A stretch of DNA of 64,000 nucleotides from Brachypodium distachyon (GCF_000005505.3 NC_016135.3:9456613-9520612); one strand, 5' to 3'. Shown: positions 32,580-45,208, numbered from the stretch's first letter. Notes: generated from the sequence alone by a model not told the origin. A program made the numbers and translations.

Positions 32580-32984
32580 AATATCTCTTGATCGAGTCTT
32601 TCTTTAAGTGCTGTTGTAAGCTTGGAGCTTGTCGGGTGCACGACCAGCGCTTCCGACGGGAGTAGCCCCCGGGTCTATGCGCGACTGTTTGCAGTCGGGG
32701 GTAGACCCAAGTGCCTTTTGCTTCCGTCGTGTCTGTAATGTCAGAATTTTAAGTGCAATAAAAACAACTGAAATGTGTACCTGTGGAGTATGGGATCCCG
32801 ATTGTAAAGATACTGAGATGAAATTCCATGAGGAATATAATAACTGACGAGCAGATGTAGATATCCTGAACTTGTATTATAAGTTGCTGTAGAGTAGCAA
32901 AAAAGCCCAGTACGAAATAATTAGCCGAATTCAGGCGGCATTTTGTTTGTGTCTTGATTTTCCCGTAAGTAGTGGGATCACAAT

Positions 32985-33370
32985 TTATCCATGAGTCGAT
33001 CGGACGCAGCCCCCGAGTGAGAGGTGCGGCCAAGACTATTTAATGAGTGGATTGGCGCGGCCAATACTATTTGATGAGTCGATTGGACGCCGCCCCCAAG
33101 TGAGAGGTGCGGCCAAGACTATTTGTTCAGTCGATTGGACGCAGCCACGAGTGAGAGGTGCGGCCAAGACTATTTGATGAGTCAATTGCGCGCAGTCTCC
33201 GTATGAGAGACGCAACCAAGACTATTTGATGAGTCGATTGGGCGCAGCCCCCGAGTGAGAGGTGCGGCCAAGACTATTTGATGAGTCGACTGAACGCGGC
33301 CAAGACTATTAGATGAGTCGATTGGGCGCCGTCTCCGTATGAGAGGCACAACCAAGACTATTTGATGCTC
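32985..33370 (-). repeat. Tandem repeat of A3
   Basis: Roughly eight units of the 32/52-bp repeat, inverted, with both long subtypes present, between the convergent antisense cluster and gag. Confidence 0.82.
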
Positions 33371-33554
33371 AGTAGAAGAATAATATCTTTGTGGAGTACC
33401 GGAGTACATAGTCGAGGAACAAAACAAAGCATAGCAAGGCTAAAAATTAAAGCATCCTGAGAGAGGGGTTTACGTCAAGGAATGAAATAATACAAAGGAT
33501 AAGCGTGGATACGCGCTGCTCCTCTTGGGTCATAGATCTTCATGCTCCCTTTAT

Positions 33555-34202
33555 CAGGTCGAGTGCCTGAGAGTTAAGTCGGCAACCTAGTTTGCCAGGT
33601 GCAGGACTGAGTGGTCCTCGTGGAGGTGCTCGTGGAGCAAGGTGGAGTCGTCATGAGTATGTCCGACTTCGTTTGGTTGAGCGACGGTTGAGGTGGTGGG
33701 TGAAGGAGGATGGATGCTCATCGACTCGAGTTGCTGCGCCTCCTCCCGTGCTCCTTCGGCTGTGGTAGCCGCTTGTATCATGCAGATATGGCCCACCGAA
33801 GTGGGATAGTACTCCTCAGTAACGGGCGCAGGCTTTGATGGCGGCACACGTTGGACTGGATGAATTGCTTTGGCGAAATTTGCCGGAAGTGGCGGAGGTG
33901 GCGGTGCACCAATGGCCAAAGCTCCTGGTATGGGAGGTGGCTGAGGTGCAACCATGCCCGTGCTTGCGTACGGGTGAGTGCCTGGTACCTGCTGGAATCC
34001 AGCGTTTGTAGCTGCCTGCTGGGTTCTTGCGATTTCGCTCTGCAGCTCCTTAAAACGCCTGCAGTCCATAAGTGAATGACCTGGCTTGACATTGCCGTGT
34101 TCATCCTTGTAGACGTGAAAGGGGCAGGGAGCCGCCAGCTGCTGGGCGAGAGTCGGCTGCCCTCCTTCACGTGGCTTCCGTTGCGCTTATCGGCTCCGGA
34201 GA
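33555..34202 (-). pseudogene. gag: Gag C-terminal part of A3
   Basis: The Pro-rich C-terminal half of gag (CRRFKELQ, then a PPPP stretch, then GHICMIQ), ending at the same place as in A1 with no protease after it. It is cut at 34202 by D. Confidence 0.77.
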
Positions 34203-37200
34203 TATTGGCTTTGCAATTTTCCAATTCCCAGAATTTTCCAATTCTGGAATGTTAAATAAAATAATTATTTTAATGAAAATATTGGCTTTGCAAATATTTT
34301 GGTTGTGAATTTCTGAATGATTTGAAATTTTTAGGACTTATTTAAATTTTTCCACACCATGTTTGAATATTCAACAAAAGAGTGGATTAATATGACTATC
34401 CAAATTGTACAACATGATTGGGACATTTATGTAAGTTCAAAGTTATTCTATTTTGGACTCATATGCATCTTATGATTTCCACCGGATTATTCTTTGCATC
34501 CAAATAAATCCTAAGTCCTATTTGAAGGATTTACTAACACACTAAGTTTCCAATTTGGATGCCATGACCATTTGAGAGCATCGTTGCAATATTTAAATCG
34601 ATTAGAAATGTTCTCCGACATTTATTTAAATGTTAAATAGAGGGAATAATATGACTTTCCCAAGTATATGGTTGGAAAACATATATAATGATTCACCTAT
34701 GTTTCTCTCAATATTTGCTTTGTCGTGTTCATTTTGTTTTCGAGAGGAAACTATCAAATATTCGAGAAAAGGATAACATGACATCCTCATGTGCAAATGT
34801 TATTCCAACATTTATTCCGTCGTTGAGAGTGGGATAACGTGACTTCCAAATATATATATATATATATATATATATGTTTGGAAACATCTGCAATGGTTTA
34901 CATGATTTGTGATTTGGGTGTTATAAAGCTATTTGGGAATTTAGTGAACCATGTAATAAATATAAGATTTTATTTGGAGTTCAACCCAATGAGGTATTTA
35001 GCCAAGAAAGAGTTTTAGTGCAAAGTATGCCAACCCAATATTTAATTGGAGTTTAAACTAATTTATGAAACAAAGGTTTCATAATAGATTTCAAAACCTA
35101 TTTTATGTATTACTTATAAAGCCCTAATGACATTTATATAAGCAAAAATATTTTACTTACTTTATTTTGAGAGGATTCAAGTCCCAAAAACTCACACTTT
35201 GGAGGATTTGAATTTACAAATTTTCTGAAGTTTATTTGGACTATTTGGAGTTAGGAATCAAAAGATATAAATGAAAACAGAAAATAGAAAAGAAAAAGAA
35301 AAAAAAAGATTGGACCGACCCAATTGGGCCGGCCCATCTCCCCCAGCGCCCAGCCCAGTCCACCTCCTTTTTTTTCCCCTTTACTCCTGGGCCTTGACCT
35401 CTCTTCCCTGGCCCAGCCCAGCCTGCAGCCCATCTTCTGTTTTTTCTTTTTTTCTTTTCCCTGGGCCTTCCTTTCTCCCTGGCCAATCTCTCTCGAGCGC
35501 CCACCAGCCCAAGCCGACCCTCGTCTTCTTCCTCGTGCGTCCAGGTACAGAAGCCCCAGGCAACGCCATGGCCGCCGCGATCTCCGCCCCAATCCCCACA
35601 CTTCCTCGCCCCGGTTTTCCGTCCAAATGCACTGAATGGAATACCCAGCACCTCTTTTCCCTAATCCCTCCTCAATCCTCCCCAAATCACGCCCACTTTT
35701 CTTCAATCCCCGTGACCGGCGCCCCGAATGCCGCCCGTCGACATTCAATGCCCGATCTCCCTCCTCGGCCTATAAAGGACGATTCCGAGCTCGTCACTTC
35801 GAACCTTTGGCCATCCTCCCCCGTTTTCCTATGGAGAGTTTTTCCTATAGAGCTTCGTAGATCGCATGCCGTGGCCTTCTTCCTTTGCCGTTCGTCGCTT
35901 TCGTTCTCGAAGGTGAGGTCGCTCCAAAGCTCGGTTCGTCGATTCCTTTCACCGGTGCACTCACATAACCATCTCCTACCTTTGTGACAAGGTTTCGTGA
36001 TCTTTTGACGCCGTTGGCCGCGCCGTCCCCCGACCCCATGCCGACGCCGCGCCCGGAGCTCCGCCCGTCGCTGTCCAGTGACGCTCCGACCCCGAAAGCC
36101 GCGTCACCACGTCCAGCCAGACCACCGTAAGCCAAGGGAACAACCGGTCTGCGCCAACAAACCTCGTCACCATCAACCTCCGTCGCCGCCGTTTCCGTCG
36201 TCCGCCGTGCCGTCGAGGACTAACAAGGACGCAGCCTTCTTCGACGTCCGCATCCTCCCCAAGCCCGGCCACCACATCTACACCGTTCCTGTCGCTGCCT
36301 TCCTCCTCGCACGTTGTCGGTAAGATCCCCTTCCTCTGCCGATTCTCTGCCGCGGCAGAAAACTGCAACTTTTTCAGCAGCGAACAGTTTCGATTAGCCA
36401 CCTTCCGAGACTCATATCTGTTGACTCGTAGATTAGATTAAGCGAATTATTTCTGTTATAGTTAAATAACTTTTATCCCAATCTACTAGATCACTTTGTA
36501 TACCCAGTCTCTAAGAGCTTCTGTAGTGCATCATCGTTTGAAATTGCTTTTCACAGCACGTTGTTTCTGGATTAGCCACCTTTCGAAATTCCTATAGATT
36601 GTTCCATCGACCCGTTTGTTTCCAAACCTCCTGTAGATCATTAACAAGATCCTGTTCTACACATTAGTTCACTTTAGGCACAAATTACGTTTTATCTTCA
36701 CTAGTGCATCGTCGTTGCAAAACAGTACCTTTAGAAGTTTCCTACACTTTATTATACATTAGTTTTTTTTGTAAGCCTGTATCTTTTGACTCACAACTCC
36801 TATTTAGGTCAAACCAGTGACGTTTGAAATCTTGTTAGCTCTAGTTTAATTCATCCCATTGGCCCTCTGTCTTTTGAAGCCAGTAGCACAAGAAAATTTT
36901 CAGTATAAGTTAGTATCTTTAATCTGTCAGAATCAGACTAGCCAGCTTTGCAAACCAGTAGCTAATTCTCTGTAGATCCTTTTGAGATGATACTTGTTGG
37001 GTTAACAAGTACAAGCTTAATAATATACATTAGTATACTTTTCATCCCATGTTCTACCATTTAGCACCGCTTGCCAAACAGCCAAAGTATCTAAGTTATA
37101 ACAGTTCCTATAGACTTGAATTCCAGACTTAGCCACACTAGTCCATGCCCAACCAAACTTTGTATTTGTTAACACTGTCTTATTGATTAGCAATGTTCCA

Positions 37201-39000
37201 AAGCCCATACATGTTGATCCATATTTTCAAACCAGTTCATTCTTTCTGTTGTGACAAGAGTACACCAAACTCTAATTTCTGGACCATTTTGTGCACCTTT
37301 TTAAGTTCATCTACCATAGCCCATGACCCCTAGAGAATTGTATCTGTTAACAGCCAATGACTTCACCGTTTCAACTCCGATAGAACCCAAGCCTTGTTCC
37401 TACCTCTTAGATCTATGCCTAGGATAACCTAACAGTAGTTAGGTAGTGTTTAATTTAAACTTCGTATATTGCTTTGGTTCTTTATTTGGAGTTATGATTT
37501 GGAGTTCTCGAATAGTTATTTATTATTGCTTTTCGTTCTTCACGATAGATTATACGGAGTGCGGTAACTATGAGTATCAAAAAGAAGAAGAATACAAAGA
37601 CACTAATTAGGCAAATTCACTTTGACCATCATCCCATTATTTTATTATGCACTAGTTTTTATTAGTTGCATTATCATGATTATTATTGTATCTATGCTAG
37701 CTATGATCTGTCCTAGTAGTATAGGATACCTTTGCCATGTCTTCACCACCAATTGCCATCGTAGTAGTAAAATGCTATGCTATGATAATATACGAGGGTG
37801 GTATTATTACAATGTGATACTATTGAATTACGATATGATTTTCCTAGTGTATGACAAAACAAGTAATTCAATGAACCGTCCTAGGTGGGCTGCTTTGAGT
37901 TTTCGGATGTCGTGACGTTAGGTCCATTTCTATGGGGCCCGCTGAGTCGTCTCTCCGTGTGATTCGGGAGCGTCCATGGTCGTCTCCCCGTGCGATTCGG
38001 GAAGAGCCTGCGTCACAATGTGAGATGCCACCCGGGGTATCCAGAGACTGGACTAGTTTCCTGTTTAGTAGCTTCCAGTACAACCACATGGTAATATGGG
38101 CTCTGCCAGGATGGATGTAAGAAATATGAACCCGGATCCGAGGTGACATCGGTATGTAGCAGTGTAGGTGGGGGCGCGTCCCTCAGGTGGTTTGGGGGAA
38201 TATGTTCTGAAAATTTCTGTAATCGATGCCGTTGCTACTCTACCCTGAGGACAGCAAGGGATTAACACGTCGATTTCTTGTGGGTAAAGTGTACCACCTC
38301 TCGAGAGTGTCAAACTAAGTACTTAGCCGTGTCCCCGGTTACGGACAATTATGAGCAACTAGATATTGGGGCTGTAAGGAAGGTCTCACTCATTCCAATT
38401 TCCTAATTAAATGAATGGTTTGAACTGGGTAGGAGCATTGATGTTTCTACTCAATGTGCCTAGGTTAATAGGAGCATGGGTGTTTCTACCCCGTGTCCAA
38501 TAGAATTCAAAACTATTTTGGTTAAAAATGATAGGATTAAACATTGACGCTTTTATGCAAATAGCCAAAACTCCACCTTGCCAAATACTGCATGTACTTG
38601 ATAGGATCTGTTATAACCCTTTGGTGAACTTGCCAATACATTCAATGTATTGACCCCCTAGTGGCTGCAACGTTTAAATGTTGCAGGTGAACCAGGTGAA
38701 GAGTGTGGTACGAATTGTTAGGCTTGCGAGTTTACATTCCAACATGTTTCGACTGTGGAGTTGTTATGGGACTGCTGTATCTTCTGCCTTCCACTGCAAG
38801 ATTTTATTTTCTTTTGAGATAACTCATGAGGTTATGCAATATGTAAGTTACTACTAAATTCTGGATCAATGCGATGTAATATACTTTTGACCTTTGTATC
38901 TTGATATTACATCTTGAAACTATGTGTGCTAGCGAGTCGATCCAGGGACTAGCACAGTAAGCATAGAGATCGACCCTTTGTAAGGGGGAGGATCGCTTCA
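34203..39000 (+). mobile_element. D: long B-like LTR inserted in A3 gag
   Basis: It ends GGATCGCTTCA at 39000, the LTR end of the B family. Blocks at 37620-38600 match B LTR sequence in reverse orientation. A TATAAAG box lies at 35771-35777 in a GC-rich stretch. The left end lacks TGTAAC, and about 16 bp of gag is missing, so the left end is deleted; no TSD. A (TA)n run lies at 34850-34875. Open frames near 35271-35990 are read as LTR leader, not genes. It is probably a solo LTR left by LTR-LTR recombination. Confidence 0.75.
34850..34875. repeat. (TA)n microsatellite
   Basis: About 13 TA units in the AT-rich upstream part of D. Confidence 0.9.
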
Positions 39001-39896
39001 CCTCCCTTCACGTGAGCCAAAGCCAGCTGCGACGAAGTCCGGGGTGGTGGCTTTTTGGAAGGCGCGGCCCTTGCGTTTCCTCTTACGCTCGTGGCCGCGG
39101 TCGTCGTTGCCATCGGGGGATCGGCGTCACTCATTGCGTATCGAGTCTTCGCCATCAGCCCACCGGTTCGCTATCTCCATCATGTAGTTGATGGTGGCAG
39201 GTCAGACTCGACCCAGTTCTTCTTTGAGCTCGACTCGTCGGAGTCCTCGCTTGAATGCGTCGATTACGCTCTCGTCAAAGATCTCCTCGGCCACGTGCAT
39301 GGTGTTGGTCCATCGCTGGATGTAGGAGCGGATGGACTCACCATCTCGCTAAGAGCAGGCTCGGAGTTCTTCCAGGGAGACTGGACGCTTGGACCAACTC
39401 ATCCCAGGAGGCAATCTCTCCACTGGGAAGGCTGTTTAGCCAGGTGCGCGCCGGCCCCTTGAGTTGGCGCTGTATGCATTGCATGGCGGTGGTGCGGGAG
39501 CCACCCGGGCAGCGAATTCCGGTGAGGTAGTCCTCCAACCAGGTTCTCGGCTCCAGAGTGCCATCGTACTTGGCCAAGTCGGACGGAGGTTTGAAGTTTC
39601 ACGACATCCGGGTGCGGCGGATGTGGCGGCTGATGCATGGAGCTCCGCATACGTCGGAGTCGAGATCCGACTCGGATGAGTAATCGCGATGATCGACTCG
39701 GCGAGGCGTTTCCCGTGCTGGACGGGGTTCTCGCCTTGGTCGGGGTGAACGTTGTTCTCGACGAGTCGCGTCGAGAGGTTGAGTCCTGACCTGGCTCGTC
39801 CTTCGGTCGCGTGGCTCTTGGCTGACGCAGGAGGCTCCCGCCTTGTTCAAGCTCGCTAGGATCTGCTTGTGGACGTCAGACCGCGGGTCTCCTTTC
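39001..39896 (-). pseudogene. gag: Gag N-terminal and capsid part of A3
   Basis: Continuation of A3 gag beyond D. It contains a Retrotrans_gag-like core (KYDGTLEPRTWLEDY, then ARTWLNSLP, then WDELVQ) at about 39650-39399, which A1 has lost. Several frame breaks. It is cut at 39896 by the Copia LTR. Confidence 0.72.
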
Positions 39897-41230
39897 TGTT
39901 GGGAATATGCCCTAGAGGCAATCATGTATGATGTAATTCCCAATGTATTCATAAATATTATTAAGTTGTCCTTGTTTGAACATCTGATATGTACCATTGA
40001 ATATGTGATTTGATTGTGGAACTATGTATTCATGTTGTTCATACTAAATTGTCCTTAGTCATTGAGGTTGTGCTGGACACATAACCTAGACTAATATGAA
40101 AGTTGGCTGATGACTCGGTTCCACTTGTCATGGGCATGGTGATGTCATTCCAGCTTACACGGACTCGGCTAAAGAGTTTAGCGAGTCGGACTGACCCATA
40201 TTGAGATGCAACGAGTAGGTCGTCATTTGCATGTCTCAATCAATGTAATCCTTAGACCTGAGGTTATCGCACAATCCGAGTTGTGGATCACCAACTTAGG
40301 TTCTGTCAAACGTTGTTCCGTAACAGGGCAGTTATAAAGGCAGAGTTCGGGTTGACTGAGAATCAAGCTGTGTGATGTGGATAACCAAGATGGGATTTTG
40401 CCCCTCCGACTGGAGAGATATTCTCTGGGCCCTCTCGAGTGATATGATTCGGGAAGCATGGCCATGCGCGACTTGGTTAACTGTTAACCGGGTCGATCGA
40501 CTAAGAGTTAGTCGGATGAATCGTATATCACAGATCGAGAAGAGAGTTGAACTATTAAAGGGATGACGATTAATCGCCTATAGTTCGACAAGGTATATCG
40601 TGAGGCAAAAGGGACTAAGACGTATGTCACATTGGAAGGTACGTCGTCATGACTTGATGGTACTTGGGAGTCGGCACGTTCTGCTAGGAGCCACTACCGA
40701 TTGATCGATTGTGAGTCGGACTCCAATCGTGTCCAAGTCGCCATGAGCCTGCGGGGTCACACACTTAAGAGCGGGAGCAAGTATTTGGTCGGGTTGGACC
40801 CGAACTGGAATTGGGCTGACAATGCGAGTTGGATTCGCAGGGTGGATGGGCCACAAGGCTTGGAGCCCACTTCCACTCGATATATAAGCAGGGGCGTGGG
40901 ATGCCTAAGGGGCACGGTTTTTCCACTCTCATGCGTTGAGAACCCTAGCTCGATTCAGTTCAACCGTCGCACCGGACCTAGCAGTCCGCCGCCGAAGCTC
41001 CTCCTCGCACGTGTGGATACCGGCAGAGGTGCTGTACGTTCAGCACTTCGACGATCGCGGGATTGGATCGGCTGGATCGGATCGAGGAACTGCACTGCAT
41101 CAAGGCGCCGCATCAATAATCCGCAACTGCGCGTCTAGTGGTAATCCTCGTGGCCTTCTACCTCGGCTAGATCTTGGGAGTTCGCGTAGGAAAAGTTTTT
41201 GTTTATCTCTACGCGACCCGCCTAACGACA
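39897..41230 (+). mobile_element. Copia LTR (Angela/BARE-like start)
   Basis: It begins TGTTGGGAATATGCCCTAG, the LTR start known from grass Copia elements of the Angela/BARE group. A TATATAAG box lies at 40881-40888. The right end is placed at CTAACGACA (41230). There is no primer site or internal region, and flanks do not match (CTTTC versus GGGGG), so it is a solo LTR at a rearranged junction or a truncated element. No gene inside. Confidence 0.72.
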
Positions 41231-43550
41231 GGGGGAGAACCCTCCCCCTCCTCAGCGAGGCCAAGGAGACGGGGGCCCGGAGGGGTCCTCGAACTCATCG
41301 CCCACCGTTCCGGGGGGCGATGCGCGTGGCATCTTGAATGCCCGCCAGCAGGAGGATCTGCGCCAGCGCTTGGAGCGCCGGTGCAGGCGCGAGGTGGAGC
41401 GCCGGCGCCCACCGGAGCAGGAAGACGCTCCCCTGGGCCCTGAGGATGGCTGCACCGCGTTCACGCGCGAGTTGCGGCGGGTGACGGGGCCCCGTAAGTT
41501 CCGAGCGCCTGCGCTCGGTACATACGGCGGGACCGCTAACCCCAAAGATTTTCTCCTGACCTATACGTTGGGCATGCATGCCATCGGCGCCGACGACAAG
41601 GTCAGGGCGAACTGGTTCCCGATGGTCCTTAAAGGATCAGCACGAACCTGGTTGCTCAACCTGCCCGCCAGATCCGTCGCCACTTGGGCGGACTTGCGCG
41701 AGCAGTTCGTGAGCGCATTCCAGGGCGGCTATAAGCGCCCGGGAACCATGGCGGAGCTGCACACGATCGTGCAAAAACCGGGAGAGACGTTGCGGGCCTT
41801 CGTCAACCGCTTTTCCAACCTCTCGTATTCCATCCCGGAGGCGGAGGCAGCCGCCATTATCAATACCTTCGCCATCAGCGTCCGCAATCCAAGGATGCGC
41901 GAGAAGCTGAGCATGCATCAAATCCGGACGACGCAGGACTCGTACGCCTTGGCGCACAAATGCGCCATGGCCAAGGAAGGGCGCCTAGCGCCCGAGCTGG
42001 CAGCCCAGGCTGCAGCGAGTCCTGGCGAGGGCTCGCAGAAGAAGGGTTCCCGCAAACGCAGCGGGAAGCAAGTCCTCAAGCAGAAGAAGGGTTCTAGAAG
42101 GGCAGCGGGAAGCAGGGCGATGCGCCCCGCTGCCCCATCCACAGCAACTCCACCCACGACGCGCAGAGTTGCCGCGTTCTGCAAGGGATCAAGCAGCGGC
42201 GGGAGCAACGCTCCGAGGAGCGCTGCGCCGCCGGCACCTGCTTCAATTGCGGCGACATCGGGCATCTCTCCCGAGATTGCCCGAACGACCCCAGAGCGGG
42301 TTCGAGGCCGGCCGGCGGTGGTGCCGGCAGGGGTGAACCCCAAGGTGGGTGCGGCCAGCCCCTCGCTCGGCGGGAACGCCCTCCTCGGGGACGCGACAGG
42401 GCGCGCGCTCAGGAGCAGCGCGAGTCTGACTATACCGGTGGCGACGAACCGGGCTTCCAGGAGCCTCGTGGCGTTGCCTGCATTCACCTTCCTCCGGGAT
42501 AACGCCGACGTGTTCGCCTGGCAACCGTCGGACCTTCCCGGAGTCCCCAGGGAGGTGATTGAGAATCGGCTCGCGGTGCGCCCGGATGCGCACCCCGTCA
42601 AGTAGAAGATCCGGCGGCAAGCACAAGAGCGGAAAGATTTCATCAAGCAAGAGGTGGGCAAGCTCAGGGCTGCCGGGGCGATCAGGGAAGTTTTGTACCG
42701 CACTTGGCTGGCTAACCCTGTAGTAGTGCCTAAAGCAGGGAATAAGCTTCGCATGTGCGTAGATTTTACCGATCTTAATCGTGCATGCCCCAAGGATCCC
42801 TTCCCTGTACCCCGTATTGACCAGATAGTTGATTCTACCACTGGTTGTGACTTGCTGAGTTTTCTGGATGCTTTCTCCGGCTACCATCAAATCAAGATGG
42901 CGGTCGAGAATGAGGAAAAGACAGCGTTTATCACCCCGGTTGGCTGCTATTGCTATACATGCATGCCTTTCGGGTTGAAGAACGCGGGCTCCACATTCCA
43001 GCGCGCCCTGTGCGAATGTTTGGGGCCCCAGCTAGGCCGCAACGCGGAGGCGTACATGGACGACATCGTCATCAAATCGAAGCGTAGGGACTCGCTGGTT
43101 GATGACCTGCGGGAGACGTTCGACAACCTCCGCAGGATCAAGCTCAGGCTGAACCCTAATAAGTGCACCTTCGGTGTCAACTCCGGGCAGCTTCTGGATT
43201 TCTTGGTTTCACACCGGGGGTTACAGGCCAACCCGACCAAAATAGAAGCCATCGAGAAGATGGTGGCCCCCCGCAAGGTGAAATATGTCCAACGCCTCAA
43301 CGGCTGTGTTGCCGCGCTGGGATGTTTCATCTCCAGGCTGGGCGAGCGTGCCTTGCCTTTCTTCCGGGTAATGAAGAAGAAGGATCCAGTCGACTAGACT
43401 CCCGAGGCCGAGGCGGCGTTCCAGGAACTCAAGTAGTACCTGAGGTGGCCGCTCATCCTCGTCGCCCCCAAGTTGGGCGAGCCTCTGCTACTCTACCTAG
43501 CGGCGACTGACCAGGTGGTCAGCTCGGTGCTGATTGCTGAGAGGGAGGAA
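41231..43550 (+). pseudogene. gag-pol: J gag-RT relic
   Basis: Gag core at about 41520-41990 (KDFLLTYTLGMHA, then WLLNLPARSVATWADLREQF). Zinc knuckle C-X2-C-X4-H-X4-C at 42239-42280, in a different frame from the preceding gag. Protease is missing: gag is joined to RT near 42480. RT (about 42480-43380) has CMPFGLKNAGSTFQR and AYMDDIV. Stops: TAG at 42603 (CAG in K), TAG at 43395 (expected Trp) and TAG at 43434 (expected Gln). RNase H is cut at about 43545 and integrase is absent. Confidence 0.82.
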
Positions 43551-43839
43551 GACGTCTCGGGGACTAGGGCTGCGGGGCAGGGGGCTGAGCGGCCTCCGGC
43601 AACCGCCTCAGACCCTCAGGTGATGCCTCCGATGCATACCTCTCGAACTAGGTTAACCGGGCAGCCCCCGTGTGTAAACCGCTAGTTAATCGTGAATAGA
43701 GATAAGTGTTTCGCCCCTGAGCTTTGGATTTGCCTTGTTTATTCGTGTGTTTTTTCTTCTGTTTCCTGCTTTAAGTGCACAAAGGTGTCTTTCCATACTT
43801 GGTTGTGAGCAGGGGGCTGTTGTGGCCTCGAAACGTAAA
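43551..43839 (+). other. J spacer
   Basis: Non-coding; T-rich stretch near 43740-43780 comparable to the spacer after gag in family A. No gene seen. Confidence 0.5.
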
Positions 43840-43859
43840 CCCGTTGCCGGATCATTCCG

Positions 43860-44135
43860 GCACAGGTCATGCCGTTGGCGGGCTTCCCGCAACGTGCATC
43901 ACGGGACATGCTGTTCGCGGGCTTCCCGCAACGTGCATCACCGGACATGCCGTTGGCGGGCCTACCGCAACGTGTACGAGCTTCCCGCAACGTGCATCAC
44001 TGGACATGCCGTTAGCGGGCTTCCCGCCATGTGCATCACTGGACATCCGTTGGCGGGCTTCCCGCAACGTGCATCACTCGACATGCCGTTGTCGGGCTTC
44101 CCGCAACGTGCATCACTGGGCGTGCAGTTGCTCGG
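43860..44135 (+). repeat. 42-bp two-hairpin tandem repeat in J
   Basis: About seven units. Each holds GCGGG-CTT-CCCGC and then CAACG(T)GCAT-loop-ATGC-CGTTG, a 9-bp stem with one bulge. The CGTTG of one unit can also pair with CAACG across the next GCGGG hairpin, so two alternative folds exist. Confidence 0.8.
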
Positions 44136-44570
44136 CCTCCCACGCAGTCGCTCCGCCTGGGAAAGGAAATGCTCACATCCAAGTTTGGCATCGACCCCTC
44201 TGTGCCCGGGGGCTGGGAGGCAGGAGGGGTTTGTCGGTGTTGCTTATTTTCCCTTATTTTCGTAAGCATCGAAATTTTTTGCAGCACGGGCCTGGTAAGA
44301 GTCTAACCTGCAAGAAAGGGTGGAATCTTGTACACTGTGGTGCCCGTGAGCTGCCCACGGGTCGCACCATACACCAGTGCCTTGTGGTGCGGGAGGACCG
44401 CAACACAAGGGGCTCACTGCATTCCGAGGCTTCTGAGTTGACAGGTTGCCGCCACGTGTGCCACAGTTGCCTGGTAAACATGGCGGAAGAAACTGCGCCG
44501 CGTTCGAGGGAAGGGCGCCACGGTGCTGCGCGGGTCCGTCGCGCCCGGTTGGGAACCCCCCTCCCGCGCC

Positions 44571-44578
44571 TATAAAAG
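44571..44578 (+). promoter_or_regulatory. Internal TATA box of J
   Basis: TATAAAAG in CGCGCCTATAAAAGGCGCGCC, about 80 bp upstream of the palindrome array. It is outside any LTR I can define, and separate from the LTR TATA at 50106. Confidence 0.5.
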
Positions 44579-44651
44579 GCGCGCCGCAACCATAGAGCGG
44601 CTCAGAGTGAAGCCGGGTTCAGGGCCGTTAGGGCGGGTGGTGCCACGGAGG

Positions 44652-45111
44652 CACGGAGGCGGTGCTTCGCGCCCGCGCCTCGCGCCGGCGGGTGCGCTGC
44701 CATCGCGCCCCTGCTACAGAGCCACGATGGTAGCGCATGCCATCGGCGTCCCGTGCCGACGGGTGCACTGCCGTTGTGCCCCTGCCACGCTTCCGCAAGC
44801 GGGCGGCTCCTGGGCGAGGGTCGCCGCAGAGGCACTGTGGTGGCGCATCCCATCAGCATCCGGTGCTGACGGGGTGCATTGCCACAGTGCCCTTGTCGCC
44901 CCCCTCCATTGGACACCTCCGCAAGGACTAGGGGCTGCCGCGGAGACTCTATAGTAGTGCATGCCCTCCGTGCTTTGTGCCGACGGGTGCACTATCATAG
45001 AGACCCAGCCGCATTCCCTTTGAGAGAGCCTTTTCGGGCGCGGGTCGTTGTCAGGACGCTGTGATGGCGCCGGTGCCAGCGCTCGTCGCCCGTTCCGGCC
45101 CATCACCGTGT
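44652..45111 (+). repeat. 110-bp palindrome array in J
   Basis: Imperfect palindromes of about 57-61 bp begin near 44723, 44832, 44947 and 45055 (spacing 109-115 bp), with a weaker one at 44652. The one at 44831-44891 pairs 26 of 28 positions including GU pairs. Outer arms are CACGATGG/CCGTTGTG, CACTGTGG/CCACAGTG, CTCTATAG/CTATCATAGAG and GTGATGG/CCATCAC, so arms differ between units while pairing holds. Open frames across it are not genes. Confidence 0.78.
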
Positions 45112-45208
45112 CCCTGCCGCGGCCCTCGAGCAGTTTTGCTCCCGGGCAACAAGGGCTATCACACCCCTTGGGACGAGTTCCCCAGAAAAAAACCAGGTCT
45201 CCCCAGTT

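Larger units (their letters stand above)
28941..39896 (-). mobile_element. A3: family-A element split by D
   Basis: Minus-oriented: gag 39896-39001, insertion D (34203-39000), gag 34202-33550, tandem repeat, antisense cluster on the plus strand from 28941. Its own 5' LTR is missing (a Copia LTR starts at 39897), and its 3' non-coding region, PPT and 3' LTR were lost when exon 2 was joined to the LTR at 28940. Confidence 0.83.

Noticed and set aside
35251..36401. Pro/Ser-rich ORFs up to 238 codons in D
   Set aside because: They lie around the LTR TATA box (35771) of D and have no recognisable domain; read as LTR sequence.
39897..41230. Complete Copia element
   Set aside because: No primer site, gag-pol or second LTR; flanks do not match.
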